A DNA stretch of 64,000 bases from Sphingobium naphthae (GTDB lineage: Bacteria; Pseudomonadota; Alphaproteobacteria; Sphingomonadales; Sphingomonadaceae), in NCBI RefSeq assembly GCF_020782235.1, contig NZ_JAJGNO010000012.1:92201-156200 (forward strand), in the 5' to 3' direction. The position numbers and the translations under genes were made by a program. Each line of letters starts with the position of its first letter. Positions within the stretch are counted from its first letter, which is position 1. Below the pieces are notes generated by a model. The model made no database searches and had not been told where the DNA came from. It saw only the letters and a list, made by a program, of their open reading frames with translations. This document shows, one piece after another, positions 44,036 through 54,115 of the stretch.

Positions 44036-45574
44036 TCAGGTCCCGCTCTGCCGCCCGGTGCCCCGTGTCGTCGTGGACGGGGCGCTCTCCACCGGCGCGA
44101 CCGGGGCGGTCTCGGGCGCCGCATCGCCCGAATTGCCGAGCTTCCCGACGGTGGCCGGGCTGCCGTCGGTCGAGGGGTTGCGCGGTGTCTGGCCACTAGG
44201 CTTGTCCTGCGTGCTGCCGGCCTCTGCCTTCTGGTCCTCGGCCGGCGCTTCCTGGCCCGCCGCCAGCTGGCCGGTGATGACCTTCATGCCGGCCTTGAGC
44301 TCGCCGCCGGTGATGACGGTGCGCGACCCGTCGCTGGCGCCGACCACGACCTGGATAGCCTTGGGATTGCCGTCCTCGCCGATGACATAGACGGTCTGGC
44401 TGCTGCCGGAACCGAAGCTGACCTGCCGGTTGTTCTGCCGGCGGCGAGGCCCGGGCAGCACGCTGGTGATGCCGCCGCCCTGCGCCGCGCCGGTCGCCGG
44501 CTTGAAGCGCAGCGCGCTGTTGGGGATGAGCAGCACGTCATGCAGTTCCTGCGTCACGATGTCCGCGGTCGCGGTCATGCCGGGGCGCAGTATCTGGTCG
44601 TCATTGTCGACCGACAGCACCGCGGTATAGGCGACCACCGTCCCGGAGGAGGAACTGGTGGTGGTGGTGGTGGACGAAGAGGAGGACGAGCTGCTGGAGC
44701 TGCTGTCGGACCCCACATTGACGCGCGTCACCTTGGCCGGGAAGCTGCGGCCGGGGAAGGCGTCGACAGCGAAGGTCGCGCTCTGACCTTCCTTGACCTG
44801 GCCGACATCGGCCTCGTCCACCGAGACTTCGACCTCCATCTGCGTCAGGTCTTCCGCGATGGTGAAGAGCACCGGCGCGTTGAGCGACGCGGCGACCGTC
44901 TGCCCCGGCTCGATGTCGCGGGACAGGACGACGCCGGTCACGGGCGACACGATCTGCGCGATCGACAGGTTGGTCTGCGCCGTCGACAGCTGCGCGCGCG
45001 AGACATTCACCTGCGCCTGCGCCGAACGCAGATTGGCGAGCGCGCTCTGATAATCGGCGCGGGCCGAATCGAGTTCGGTCCGCGCGGGCACGCGGCCGCC
45101 CGACAGTTTGAACACATTTTCCTGCCGGTCGAGCGTCGCCTTGGCCAGCGCCACCTGCGCCTGCGCCTGTGCGACGCTGGCCTGGGACGATGCGACCTGG
45201 GCCTGGTTCTGGTTGACGGTGTCGACCAGCCGGCGGGTGTCCAGCTCGGCCAGCTTCTGCCCCCGCGTCACCCGGTCGTTCACGTCGACATAGACCTGGG
45301 TGATCTTGCCCGACTGTTCGGAACCCACATCGACCTGGTTGATGGGCTTGAGGTTGCCGGTGGCCGACACCGTGACGGTCAGGTCGCCGCGCCGCGCCTC
45401 GCGCGTGGCGTAATTGGGCTTGTCCTCGCCGCCGAAGCAGCGGGCGATGAGCAGGATCAGGATCAGCAGCGCCAGGGCGATCGCGCCGCGGATCGCCCAT
45501 TTGCGCCACGGCTTCTGCGGCTTGGCGCCGAGGAAATCGTCCAGATCCGGGTCGGTGGTCACGTCATTGCTCAT
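44036..45574 (-). CDS. MacA-like periplasmic adaptor (HlyD family)
   Basis: 512 aa from ATG 45574, overlapping the outer-membrane gene by 11 bp. One N-terminal membrane helix (AIRGAIALALLILILLIARC), the lipoyl halves (VSATGNLKPINQVDVGSEQS; SPVTGVVLSRDIEPGQTV), a long coiled-coil hairpin between them, then beta-barrel and membrane-proximal domains. Inserted in the barrel is a run of about 22 residues made only of Ser and Thr (44645-44705). The last about 70 residues are Pro/Ala/Ser-rich and probably disordered. Links the ABC permease to the channel. Confidence 0.92.
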   Translation of the reverse strand: MSNDVTTDPDLDDFLGAKPQKPWRKWAIRGAIALALLILILLIARCFGGEDKPNYATREARRGDLTVTVSATGNLKPINQVDVGSEQSGKITQVYVDVNDRVTRGQKLAELDTRRLVDTVNQNQAQVASSQASVAQAQAQVALAKATLDRQENVFKLSGGRVPARTELDSARADYQSALANLRSAQAQVNVSRAQLSTAQTNLSIAQIVSPVTGVVLSRDIEPGQTVAASLNAPVLFTIAEDLTQMEVEVSVDEADVGQVKEGQSATFAVDAFPGRSFPAKVTRVNVGSDSSSSSSSSSSSTTTTTSSSSGTVVAYTAVLSVDNDDQILRPGMTATADIVTQELHDVLLIPNSALRFKPATGAAQGGGITSVLPGPRRRQNNRQVSFGSGSSQTVYVIGEDGNPKAIQVVVGASDGSRTVITGGELKAGMKVITGQLAAGQEAPAEDQKAEAGSTQDKPSGQTPRNPSTDGSPATVGKLGNSGDAAPETAPVAPVESAPSTTTRGTGRQSGT

Positions 45575-47036
45575 CGGGGCGGTTGTCCATGCTCTGCCAG
45601 CCGCCGCCCAGCGCATTATAGAGCTGGGCGATGGCGAGCGCTTCGTCGGCTTGCGCGGAAGCCAGGCTGTTGCGGGCGTTCAAAAGCGTATTTTCGCTGG
45701 TCGACAGCGTCTGGAAATCGATCAGCCCGGCCTGATACTGGCTGCGCGCCAGGATCGCGGCGTTGTTGGACGCGTCATAGGCGGTGGCGAACTCCACCTT
45801 GCGCGCGCGGGCGCTGGTCAGCGACGCCATGGCGTTCTCGACATCCTCCAGCGCGGTCAGCACGCTTTGCTTGTAGGCGGCGAAGGCCGCGTCGGTCGCG
45901 GCCCTCTGCGCGCGCACCTGCGAGCGGAGCTGGCCGCCATCGAAGATGGTCTGCGCCACATTGGCGAAGACGCCGCCGGTGATCAGGTCGAACAATTCGC
46001 TGAAGGCGTTGGAAGTGGTGCCGATATTGCCGCTGATGCCCAGCGACGGGTAAAGCTGCGCCTGCGCCACGCCGATGCGCGCGGTCGCGGCGGCAAGCGC
46101 GCGTTCGGCGCTGCGCACGTCGGGCCGCTGGCGCAAGGTGTCGGCGGGAATGCCCGTCGCCATCTGCGCGGTCGCGACCGGGATGGGGGCAGGGGCCTCC
46201 AGCGTGCGGGTGGCGTCGCCGGGCGCCTGGCCGGTCAGCACCGCGATGCGGTTGAGGCTGCCTTTCAGGCTGGCCTCCAGCTGAGGGATGGTGGCGTTGG
46301 TCTGGGCCAGCTGCGCGCGCGCCTGCTGTTCGTCCAGCGAGGAGACGAGCCCGGCTTGCAAGCGCCAGCTGGCGATCTGGAAATTGTCGCGCTGCACCGC
46401 CTGGGTCTCGCGCGCGACGCGCAGCTGCGCCTGCGCCAGCCGCGCCTGCACATAGTTGGTGACCAGTTCGGAAATGATGGTCAGGCGGACATTGGCCAGG
46501 TCGAAGCCGGACGCCTCCAGATCGGCGCGCGCCGCTTCCCGGCCGCGGCGCAGTTCGCCGAACAGGTCCAGCTGCCAGCTGGCGTTGATCCGGGCCGAAT
46601 AGCTGCTCGACCAGTTGCTGCCGCTGCCGCCGATCGGATTGCCATTGGTGTCGAGCCGGCCGCCGGCATCCTGGCTGCTATAGTTGCGCCCGCCCGTGGC
46701 CGATCCACTGAGTTGCGGCAGCAGGCTGGCATTGGCCTGGACTAGGCTTTCGCGCGCCTGGCGCAGCCGCGCCTGCGCCTGCACGATGTCGAGATTATTG
46801 GCGATCGCCTGATCGATCAGCGCGCTGAGCGCCGGATCGTTGAGCCGCGTCCACCATTGGGCGAGGTCCGCCGGGTCCAGCGCGGCGCCCTCGCCCTGGC
46901 TGTAGGCGGCCGGCACGCCCAGCGCCGCCGGCTGGGGCGCGCGATAATCGGGGCCGGCGGCGCAGGCGGACAGCGTCACCGCCAGGCCGCTGATCCATGC
47001 TAGGCGATATCGCACCTTTTCCTTGCACTCCGTCAT
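45564..47036 (-). CDS. NodT/TolC-type outer-membrane factor lipoprotein
   Basis: 490 aa from ATG 47036. Lipoprotein signal LAVTLSACAAGPDYRAP with the lipidated Cys, then two repeats of the OEP helix-strand pattern (LIDQAIANNLDIVQAQARL; RPDVRSAERALAAATARIG). Forms the trimeric exit channel of the efflux system encoded downstream (adaptor, ATPase, permease). First gene of the operon, divergent from fabD. Confidence 0.93.
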   Translation of the reverse strand: MTECKEKVRYRLAWISGLAVTLSACAAGPDYRAPQPAALGVPAAYSQGEGAALDPADLAQWWTRLNDPALSALIDQAIANNLDIVQAQARLRQARESLVQANASLLPQLSGSATGGRNYSSQDAGGRLDTNGNPIGGSGSNWSSSYSARINASWQLDLFGELRRGREAARADLEASGFDLANVRLTIISELVTNYVQARLAQAQLRVARETQAVQRDNFQIASWRLQAGLVSSLDEQQARAQLAQTNATIPQLEASLKGSLNRIAVLTGQAPGDATRTLEAPAPIPVATAQMATGIPADTLRQRPDVRSAERALAAATARIGVAQAQLYPSLGISGNIGTTSNAFSELFDLITGGVFANVAQTIFDGGQLRSQVRAQRAATDAAFAAYKQSVLTALEDVENAMASLTSARARKVEFATAYDASNNAAILARSQYQAGLIDFQTLSTSENTLLNARNSLASAQADEALAIAQLYNALGGGWQSMDNRPDEQ

Positions 47037-47192
47037 CGTTAAAGGGGCCGCTTCACGCCGATCCCGCAGGACCGGCGCCCGTTGCGCCCCTGACTGCCGC
47101 AGGGGCATGTACGGCTCAACGACATTTATGTCTCAAAGTGTAACGGCAGTGAAAATCAGCGCTTTTCCAGAAGCGCTCTGGCTTCGAGGTGG

Positions 47193-48131
47193 ATGATGCG
47201 GGCATTTGTTTTTCCGGGACAGGGCAGCCAGTCGGTCGGCATGGGCAAGGCGCTGGCGGACGCCAGCGGCGCGGCGAAGGAATTGTTTCAGGAGGTCGAC
47301 GACGCCCTGTCGCAGCATTTGTTCCGCATCATGGTGGAGGGGCCGGAGAGCGACCTGACCCTCACAGAAAATGCCCAGCCCGCGATCATGGCCAACGCCA
47401 TCGCCACGCTGCGGGTGATGCAGAAGGAAGGCGGCTTCTCCCTGGCCGACAAGGGCGATTATGTCGCCGGCCACAGCCTGGGCGAATATAGCGCGCTGTG
47501 CGCGGTCGAAGCCTTCGACATCGGCACCACCGCGCGCCTGCTGAAGCTGCGCGGGCAGGCGATGCAGGCCGCCGTGCCGGTGGGCGAGGGCGCGATGGCC
47601 GCGCTGCTGGGCGCGGACATCGACAAGGCGCAGGCGCTCGCCGACGCCGCGGCGCAGGGCGAAGTGTGCACCGTCGCCAACGACAATGACCCGAGCCAGG
47701 TCGTGATTTCCGGCCATCGCGGCGCGATTGAGCGCGCGGTCGCGCTGGTGAGGGATCATGGCATCAAGCGCGGCGTGCTGCTGCCCGTGTCCGCGCCTTT
47801 CCACTGCCCGCTGATGCAGCCGGCCGCCGAAGCGATGGAAGAAGCGCTGGCCAAGGCCGCGATCGCCGCGCCGCTGCTGCCCGTCTACACCAATGTCCTT
47901 GCCGCCCCGATCGCCGACCCCGAAGAGATCAAGGCGCGCCTGGTCGAGCAGGTCACCGGCCGCGTGCGCTGGCGCGAGTCCGTCGCGGCCATGTGGGATG
48001 CGGGCGTGACCGACTTCGTCGAACTGGGCGGCAAAGTGCTCGGGCCCATGATCAAGCGGATCGCGCCGGACGCCACGGTGCGCAGCATCGTCACCATGGA
48101 CGACATCGAAGCCGCGCTGGCGGCCTTCTGA
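47193..48131 (+). CDS. fabD: Malonyl-CoA:ACP transacylase
   Basis: 312 aa (or 311 from the second ATG at 47196). FVFPGQGSQSVGMGK at the N-terminus, the nucleophile in GHSLGEYSAL, and SAPFHCPLMQPA with the catalytic His identify FabD. Loads malonate on ACP for fatty-acid synthesis. fabG follows 20 bp downstream. Confidence 0.97.
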   Translation: MMRAFVFPGQGSQSVGMGKALADASGAAKELFQEVDDALSQHLFRIMVEGPESDLTLTENAQPAIMANAIATLRVMQKEGGFSLADKGDYVAGHSLGEYSALCAVEAFDIGTTARLLKLRGQAMQAAVPVGEGAMAALLGADIDKAQALADAAAQGEVCTVANDNDPSQVVISGHRGAIERAVALVRDHGIKRGVLLPVSAPFHCPLMQPAAEAMEEALAKAAIAAPLLPVYTNVLAAPIADPEEIKARLVEQVTGRVRWRESVAAMWDAGVTDFVELGGKVLGPMIKRIAPDATVRSIVTMDDIEAALAAF

Positions 48132-48151
48132 CAGCATAGGGATAAAGCAAC

Positions 48152-48892
48152 ATGTTCGACCTTACGGGAATGACCGCGCTGGTGACCGGCGCTTCGGGCG
48201 GCATCGGTTCGTCGATCGCCAGGGCGCTGGCCGCGCAGGGCGCGACGCTAGCGCTGTCGGGCAGCAATGAAGAGAAGCTCAAGGCCTTCGCGGCCGAACT
48301 GGGCGGCGACCACAAGACCATCGTGTGCAACCTCTCCGACCCCGCTTCGGTCGATGCGCTGGTGCCGCAGGCGGTGGAGGCGCTGGGCGGCAAGGTCGAC
48401 ATCCTCGTCAACAATGCCGGCATCACGCGCGACAATCTGATCCTGCGGATGAAGGACGAGGAGTGGAGCCAGGTGATCCAGGTCAATCTGGAAGCCGCCT
48501 TCCGCCTCTGCCGCGCCGCCGCCAAGCCGATGATGAAGGCGCGCTTCGGCCGCATCATCTCCATCACCTCGGTCGTGGGCGTCACCGGCAACCCCGGCCA
48601 GGCGAACTATTGCGCGTCCAAGGCGGGCATCATCGGCATGTCGAAGAGCCTGGGCCAGGAACTGGCGAGCCGTGGCGTGACCGTCAACTGCGTCGCGCCC
48701 GGCTTCATCCGTTCGGCCATGACCGACGCGCTGAACGACACGCAGAAGGGCGCCATCCTCGCCAAGATCCCCGCGGGCGACCTGGGCAGCGGCGAGGATA
48801 TCGGCGCGGCCGTCGTCTATCTGGCGAGCAAGGAAGCCGGTTACGTCACGGGCCAGACGCTGCACGTCAACGGCGGCATGGCGATGATCTGA
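48152..48892 (+). CDS. fabG: 3-oxoacyl-ACP reductase
   Basis: 246 aa. SDR with NADPH motif VTGASGGIGSSIA, NNAGITRDNL, the Ser of SVVGVTGN and the YCASKAGI YxxxK pair, ending in HVNGGMAMI. Reduces 3-oxoacyl-ACP. Gene order fabD-fabG is standard; no acpP follows in the window. Confidence 0.96.
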   Translation: MFDLTGMTALVTGASGGIGSSIARALAAQGATLALSGSNEEKLKAFAAELGGDHKTIVCNLSDPASVDALVPQAVEALGGKVDILVNNAGITRDNLILRMKDEEWSQVIQVNLEAAFRLCRAAAKPMMKARFGRIISITSVVGVTGNPGQANYCASKAGIIGMSKSLGQELASRGVTVNCVAPGFIRSAMTDALNDTQKGAILAKIPAGDLGSGEDIGAAVVYLASKEAGYVTGQTLHVNGGMAMI

Positions 48893-49163
48893 CCGGATGG
48901 GGCGCGCGGGTGCGACACGCATGGCGCGCGCTATGATCCGGTTCGGCGGGGCAGGCGTCTCCCGTCCGCGCAGACTTCGGTTCGGTGACGCGACATGGGT
49001 TCCCGCCTTTGCGGGAACGACGGGTGTTTAGGGCAGCGCCACGCCCCCGCCTCACCATCATCCCCGCGAAGGCGGGGATCCATCTCTCCACCGGTCGGGC
49101 GGTCGCGGCGGCGTGCTTCGGGTGCCTGCTTCAGCGGGAGGACGCACCCTCAGCCCCAGGCCG
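48893..49163. repeat. Intergenic REP-like palindromes
   Basis: Two hairpins: GTTCCCGC-cttt-GCGGGAAC (48999-49018) and ATCCCCGC-gaag-GCGGGGAT (49060-49079). These are the 'CCCGCGAAGGCGGGG' palindromes widespread in alphaproteobacterial genomes. They lie between convergent fabG and the arsR-like gene and may terminate both. No gene seen. Confidence 0.65.
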
Positions 49164-49499
49164 TCACACCTCCACGCCCTCCAGCGCGGTGAAGCGCTGG
49201 GACCAGAGCGCGCCATAGACCGCCATCCATTGCACCACCGGGCCCAGCCCCTTGGCGCGCGCGGCATAATAGGTTTCGCGCCCCGCCCGGCGGGCCGTCA
49301 CGAGCTTTGCTCGCTTGAGCTTGCCCAGGTGGCGCGACACCATCGGCTGCGATACGCTCGACACTGCCGTCAGGGCATGGACGCTCTGTTCGCCTTCGCG
49401 CACCAGATATTCCAGCAGGGCGCGGCGCGTGCCGTCCGACAGGGCCTTGAACTGGGCGTCGATGGTGGCGCCGCGATCCTCTTGCAACATCTTCGTCAT
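49164..49499 (-). CDS. ArsR-family transcriptional regulator
   Basis: 111 aa winged helix: FKALSDGTRRALLEYLVREG, recognition helix SQPMVSRHLGKLKRAKLV and wing RRAGRETYYAA. No metal-binding Cys/His set, so it belongs to the metal-free ArsR group near toxin-antitoxin or SRPBCC partners. Its upstream region is shared with ccrM across about 290 bp. Confidence 0.88.
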   Translation of the reverse strand: MTKMLQEDRGATIDAQFKALSDGTRRALLEYLVREGEQSVHALTAVSSVSQPMVSRHLGKLKRAKLVTARRAGRETYYAARAKGLGPVVQWMAVYGALWSQRFTALEGVEV

Positions 49500-49567
49500 G
49501 GAAGCGTCATAACCAGATGGTTATGAATGGAGCAAGGGCGCTTGCGGTGAAATGCCTCTGAGCGCCG

Positions 49568-50933
<1,366 letters not shown>

Positions 50934-50947
50934 CTTAAAAGCTAGAT

Positions 50948-51021
50948 CCGTTCGGGCTGAGCCTGTCGAAGCCCTCTCCTTTTCTTTAGGCAATGCCCTT
51001 CGACAGGCTCAGGGCGAACGG
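50948..51021. repeat. 24-bp inverted repeat between ccrM and folP
   Basis: Left arm 50948-50971 (CCGTTCGGGCTGAGCCTGTC...) and right arm 50998-51021 are complementary except for two positions, with a 26-base T-rich loop. Same arm family as at 18381 and 43225. The right arm ends 9 bp before the folP start. Confidence 0.7.
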
Positions 51022-51029
51022 AACTGGAA

Positions 51030-52154
51030 ATGACTCTCTCGAACATCTCCGCCGACGCGCGGCTCTACCTCACGCCGACATGGTATGTGCCGACCCCGAT
51101 CGGATTGCCCGATGGCGCTGCGGCACGGATGGGCAACGGGCTCATCTGGTTCCAGGGCTATGAACTGACGGCGCTGGATGGCGCGCGACGCATGGCGCGC
51201 GTGACGATCCCGGTCGCCGACTTCGCCAACGCCATCGCCGCCTTGCCCGACAGGTTGGCGCAGCGCGCCTTGCAACTCGCCGCCAATATCTCGGCCCAGC
51301 GCCTGCCGCTGGTCGCCGGCGATCGCACCATCCGCTTCGACGCGCCCCAGGTGATGGCGATCCTCAACATCACGCCCGACAGCTTTTCCGACGGCGGCAA
51401 GCATATGGGCGATCCGCAGGCGGCGGCGGACGCCGGCTTCGCCATGGCGGCCGCGGGCGCGGCGCTGATCGACGTCGGCGGCGAATCCACCCGGCCCAAG
51501 GCGCCCAAGCTGTGGGAAGGCGATGAGATCAAGCGGATCGCGCCGGTGATCGAGCGATTGGCCGCCGCCGGCGTGCCGGTGTCGGTCGACACGCGCAAGG
51601 CCGCGGTGATGGAGGCTGCGCTGGCTGCCGGCGCGCATGTCGTCAACGACGTCAGCGCGCTCGCCCACGATCCGCGCAGCCTGGAGGTGGTGGCGCGCGC
51701 CGGCTGCCCCGTCGTCCTGATGCATGCGCCGTCGGCCAGCGACGATCCGCATGACAATCCCGCCGGCTATGGCGATGTCGTCGCCGACGTGTTCGATCAT
51801 CTGGAAGCGCGGATCGCAGCCTGCCTGGCGGCCGGCATCGCGCGCGAAAGGATCATGGTCGATCCCGGGCTGGGCTTTGGCAAGAGCCTGGCCGACAATC
51901 TGGCGCTGGTGAACGGCCTCGCGACCTTCCAGGGACTGGGCGTGCCGCTGCTTTTCGCCGGCAGCCGCAAGCGGCTGATCGGCGCGCTGTCCAACGAAGC
52001 GCCCGCCGCCGATCGCCTCGGCGGATCGGTCGCGCTCGCCTTCCGCGCGGCGCAGCTTGGCGCGCAGATGGTGCGCGTCCATGATGTCCAGGAAAGCGTC
52101 CAGGCGCTCCACCTCTGGCGCGGCCTTGCCGATGCGGGGCTGAGCGCGGTCTAG
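51030..52154 (+). CDS. folP: Dihydropteroate synthase
   Basis: 374 aa, about 100 longer than E. coli FolP. The extra N-terminus (LYLTPTWYVPTPIGLPDGAA ... ) precedes the TIM barrel, which has VMAILNITPDSFSDGG, DVGGESTRPKA, VNDVSAL and DPGLGFGKSLADN. Joins pABA with hydroxymethyldihydropterin pyrophosphate (the FolK product); target of sulfonamides. Confidence 0.95.
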   Translation: MTLSNISADARLYLTPTWYVPTPIGLPDGAAARMGNGLIWFQGYELTALDGARRMARVTIPVADFANAIAALPDRLAQRALQLAANISAQRLPLVAGDRTIRFDAPQVMAILNITPDSFSDGGKHMGDPQAAADAGFAMAAAGAALIDVGGESTRPKAPKLWEGDEIKRIAPVIERLAAAGVPVSVDTRKAAVMEAALAAGAHVVNDVSALAHDPRSLEVVARAGCPVVLMHAPSASDDPHDNPAGYGDVVADVFDHLEARIAACLAAGIARERIMVDPGLGFGKSLADNLALVNGLATFQGLGVPLLFAGSRKRLIGALSNEAPAADRLGGSVALAFRAAQLGAQMVRVHDVQESVQALHLWRGLADAGLSAV

Positions 52155-52246
52155 GGAGGGGCTGTTGCTGCGCAGGCGGAGGGGGCCGAACCGCCCTCTG
52201 CAAGGCGCGGGTATTATTTTACCCGTCAGCAAAGCGGCGCATTCTC

Positions 52247-52275
52247 TTGACTTCCATGCCGTGAATCGTCATTAG
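52247..52275 (+). promoter_or_regulatory. rplM-rpsI promoter
   Basis: TTGACT (52247-52252), 17-base spacer, CATTAG (52270-52275) then CGCCCC. Same spacing and similar -10/discriminator (CATWRG-CGCC) as the rpsD and rpsF promoters; 66 bases of leader follow. Confidence 0.75.
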
Positions 52276-52340
52276 CGCCCCACTTCCGGGCGTCGGCGAC
52301 GGCGTCCGGTTTCATTTTTTCATTCTGGAGTATTGGCACC

Positions 52341-52820
52341 ATGAAGGCGCTGATGAAGACCACCAAGCCGGCGACCCCGGCGACGGTCGAAAAGAAGTGG
52401 ATCCTGATCGACGCGGAAGGTCTCGTCGTCGGCCGCCTCGCTTCGACCGTGGCGAATATCCTGCGCGGCAAGCATAAGCCGAGCTTCACCCCCCATGTCG
52501 ATTGCGGTGACAATGTCATCATCATCAATGCGGGCAAGGTCAAGTTCACCGGCCGCAAGCTGACCGACAAGGTCTATTACAAGCACACCGGCTATGCCGG
52601 CGGCATCAAGGAAACCACCCCCCAGAAGATTCTGGAAGGCCGTTTCCCCGAGCGCGTCCTGGAAAAGGCCGTCGAGCGTATGATCCCCCGTGGCCCGCTG
52701 GGCCGCCAGCAGATGCGCAACCTGCGCATCTTCGCCGGCGCCGAGCATGCGCATGAAGCCCAGAACCCCGAAGTGCTCGATTTCGCGTCGCGCAACCGCA
52801 AGAACAAGGTGGGTGCATAA
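52341..52820 (+). CDS. rplM: 50S ribosomal protein L13
   Basis: 159 aa, about 15 longer than E. coli L13. [20 protein letters not shown], then [19 protein letters not shown] and [20 protein letters not shown] are L13 signatures. Its stop overlaps the rpsI start by one base (TAATG). Confidence 0.98.
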   Translation: MKALMKTTKPATPATVEKKWILIDAEGLVVGRLASTVANILRGKHKPSFTPHVDCGDNVIIINAGKVKFTGRKLTDKVYYKHTGYAGGIKETTPQKILEGRFPERVLEKAVERMIPRGPLGRQQMRNLRIFAGAEHAHEAQNPEVLDFASRNRKNKVGA

Positions 52821-53362
52821 TGTCCGATAACCGTCAGTCCCTGTCCGACCTCGCGTCGCTGGCCGCCAACGCGCCCGCCACTGCCGCGCCGGCCGCCGCC
52901 GCCGTCGAAGGCGAAGCGCCCGTCGCTGCGCCCGCCGCGCCTTCGGCTCCGCTGCGTCAGCAGGAAATCGACAGCCTGGGCCGCGCCTATGCGACCGGCC
53001 GCCGCAAGGACGCCGTCGCCCGCGTCTGGGTGAAGCCCGGCACCGGCAAGATCACCGTCAACGGCCGCGACCAGGAAATCTACTTCGCGCGTCCGACCCT
53101 GCGCCTCGTCATCAACCAGCCCTTCGGCGTGACCGATCGCGTTGGTCAGTATGACGTCGTCTGCACCGTCAAGGGCGGTGGCCTTTCGGGCCAGGCCGGC
53201 GCGGTCAAGCACGGCATCGCCCAGGCGCTCAGCAAATATGAGCCGGCGCTGCGCAGCGCGGTCAAGGCCGAAGGCTTCCTGACCCGCGACAGCCGCGTCG
53301 TCGAGCGTAAGAAGTACGGCCGGGCCAAGGCACGCCGCAGCTTCCAGTTCTCGAAGCGCTAA
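52820..53362 (+). CDS. rpsI: 30S ribosomal protein S9
   Basis: 180 aa against about 130. An Ala/Pro-rich N-terminal extension of about 50 residues precedes the core [18 protein letters not shown]; the C-terminus RRSFQFSKR reaches the P-site tRNA. Followed directly by a terminator. Confidence 0.98.
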   Translation: MSDNRQSLSDLASLAANAPATAAPAAAAVEGEAPVAAPAAPSAPLRQQEIDSLGRAYATGRRKDAVARVWVKPGTGKITVNGRDQEIYFARPTLRLVINQPFGVTDRVGQYDVVCTVKGGGLSGQAGAVKHGIAQALSKYEPALRSAVKAEGFLTRDSRVVERKKYGRAKARRSFQFSKR

Positions 53363-53388
53363 GTCTTCGGAACAAGCCATTACGAAAA

Positions 53389-53414
53389 GGGGCCGGTTTT
53401 CCGGCCCCTTTTTT
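53389..53414 (+). terminator. rplM-rpsI terminator
   Basis: GGGGCCGG-tttt-CCGGCCCC (53389-53408) then TTTTTT; 27 bp after the rpsI stop. Confidence 0.93.
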
Positions 53415-53440
53415 CATGTCCGCCGCCGGCCGCGCAGCCG

Positions 53441-54115
53441 TCAGCCCGCTGGCCTATCCGTGGCGATCATCGCGCGGATGCGCGCCAGCAGCTGCGCTTG
53501 CGCGGGCTTCGCCTTGTCCGGCACGTTGCGGCGTTCGACCGATCGCGCGAGCGCCGGCAGATCGGCGCGATAGCCCCGGTCCAGCAACTGCTCGACCTTG
53601 TCGAACTGCCCGAGCGACGAGGCCCAGCGCGCGATGGTCGGGCCGCCCTGGGCGCTGCGGTTGATGTCTGCGCCTTCATCGATCAGCCGTTCATAGGCGC
53701 GCCAGTCGCCCTGATGCACGCCCGCCGACAAAGCGTAGGATAAAGCCAGGGTGCGCGTGTCGCTTTCATAGGCATTGGGATCGCCCCCCGCCTGCAGCAG
53801 CCGCGCCAGCAGGGCGTCGCGCGACAGGGCCGCCGCGATCAGCACCGGCGTTAGTCCGCCCGGCTCTCGCTGATTGGGGCTCGCGCCCTGCGCCAGCAGG
53901 CGATCGGCCTTCGCCACGTCGTCGCACAATATGGCCTGGGACAAAGGCGACACATCGTCGGGATAATAGCCGAACGCATTTTCGATGACGGCGCGATCGT
54001 CGGACGACATCATGCTGCAACCTCCATCGCGTCCCGGCAGGTCCGCCGACGCGCCCGATCCGTCGCAGGACAGCAGCGTCATGGCAAGGGCTGGCAGGAG
54101 GAGGGCGCGCCTCAA
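53441..54115 (-). CDS. Ankyrin-repeat lipoprotein, candidate immunity protein
   Basis: 224 aa. The first 17 residues form a lipoprotein signal (LLLPALAMTLLSCDG, lipidated Cys17 followed by Asp). Three or four ankyrin repeats follow (PLSQAILCDDVAKADRLLAQ; LTPVLIAAALSRDALLARLL; RAYERLIDEGADINRSA; GQFDKVEQLLDRG). Its ATG overlaps the stop of the upstream lipase gene by 4 bases. A membrane-tethered binding protein coupled to a lipase is the layout of effector-immunity pairs; it would block the lipase in the periplasm. The immunity role is inferred. Confidence 0.75.
   Translation of the reverse strand: MRRALLLPALAMTLLSCDGSGASADLPGRDGGCSMMSSDDRAVIENAFGYYPDDVSPLSQAILCDDVAKADRLLAQGASPNQREPGGLTPVLIAAALSRDALLARLLQAGGDPNAYESDTRTLALSYALSAGVHQGDWRAYERLIDEGADINRSAQGGPTIARWASSLGQFDKVEQLLDRGYRADLPALARSVERRNVPDKAKPAQAQLLARIRAMIATDRPAG

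Noticed and set aside
42899..45982. 1027-aa open frame on the plus strand
   Set aside because: Antisense to the MacAB operon, with no start signal or recognisable domain.
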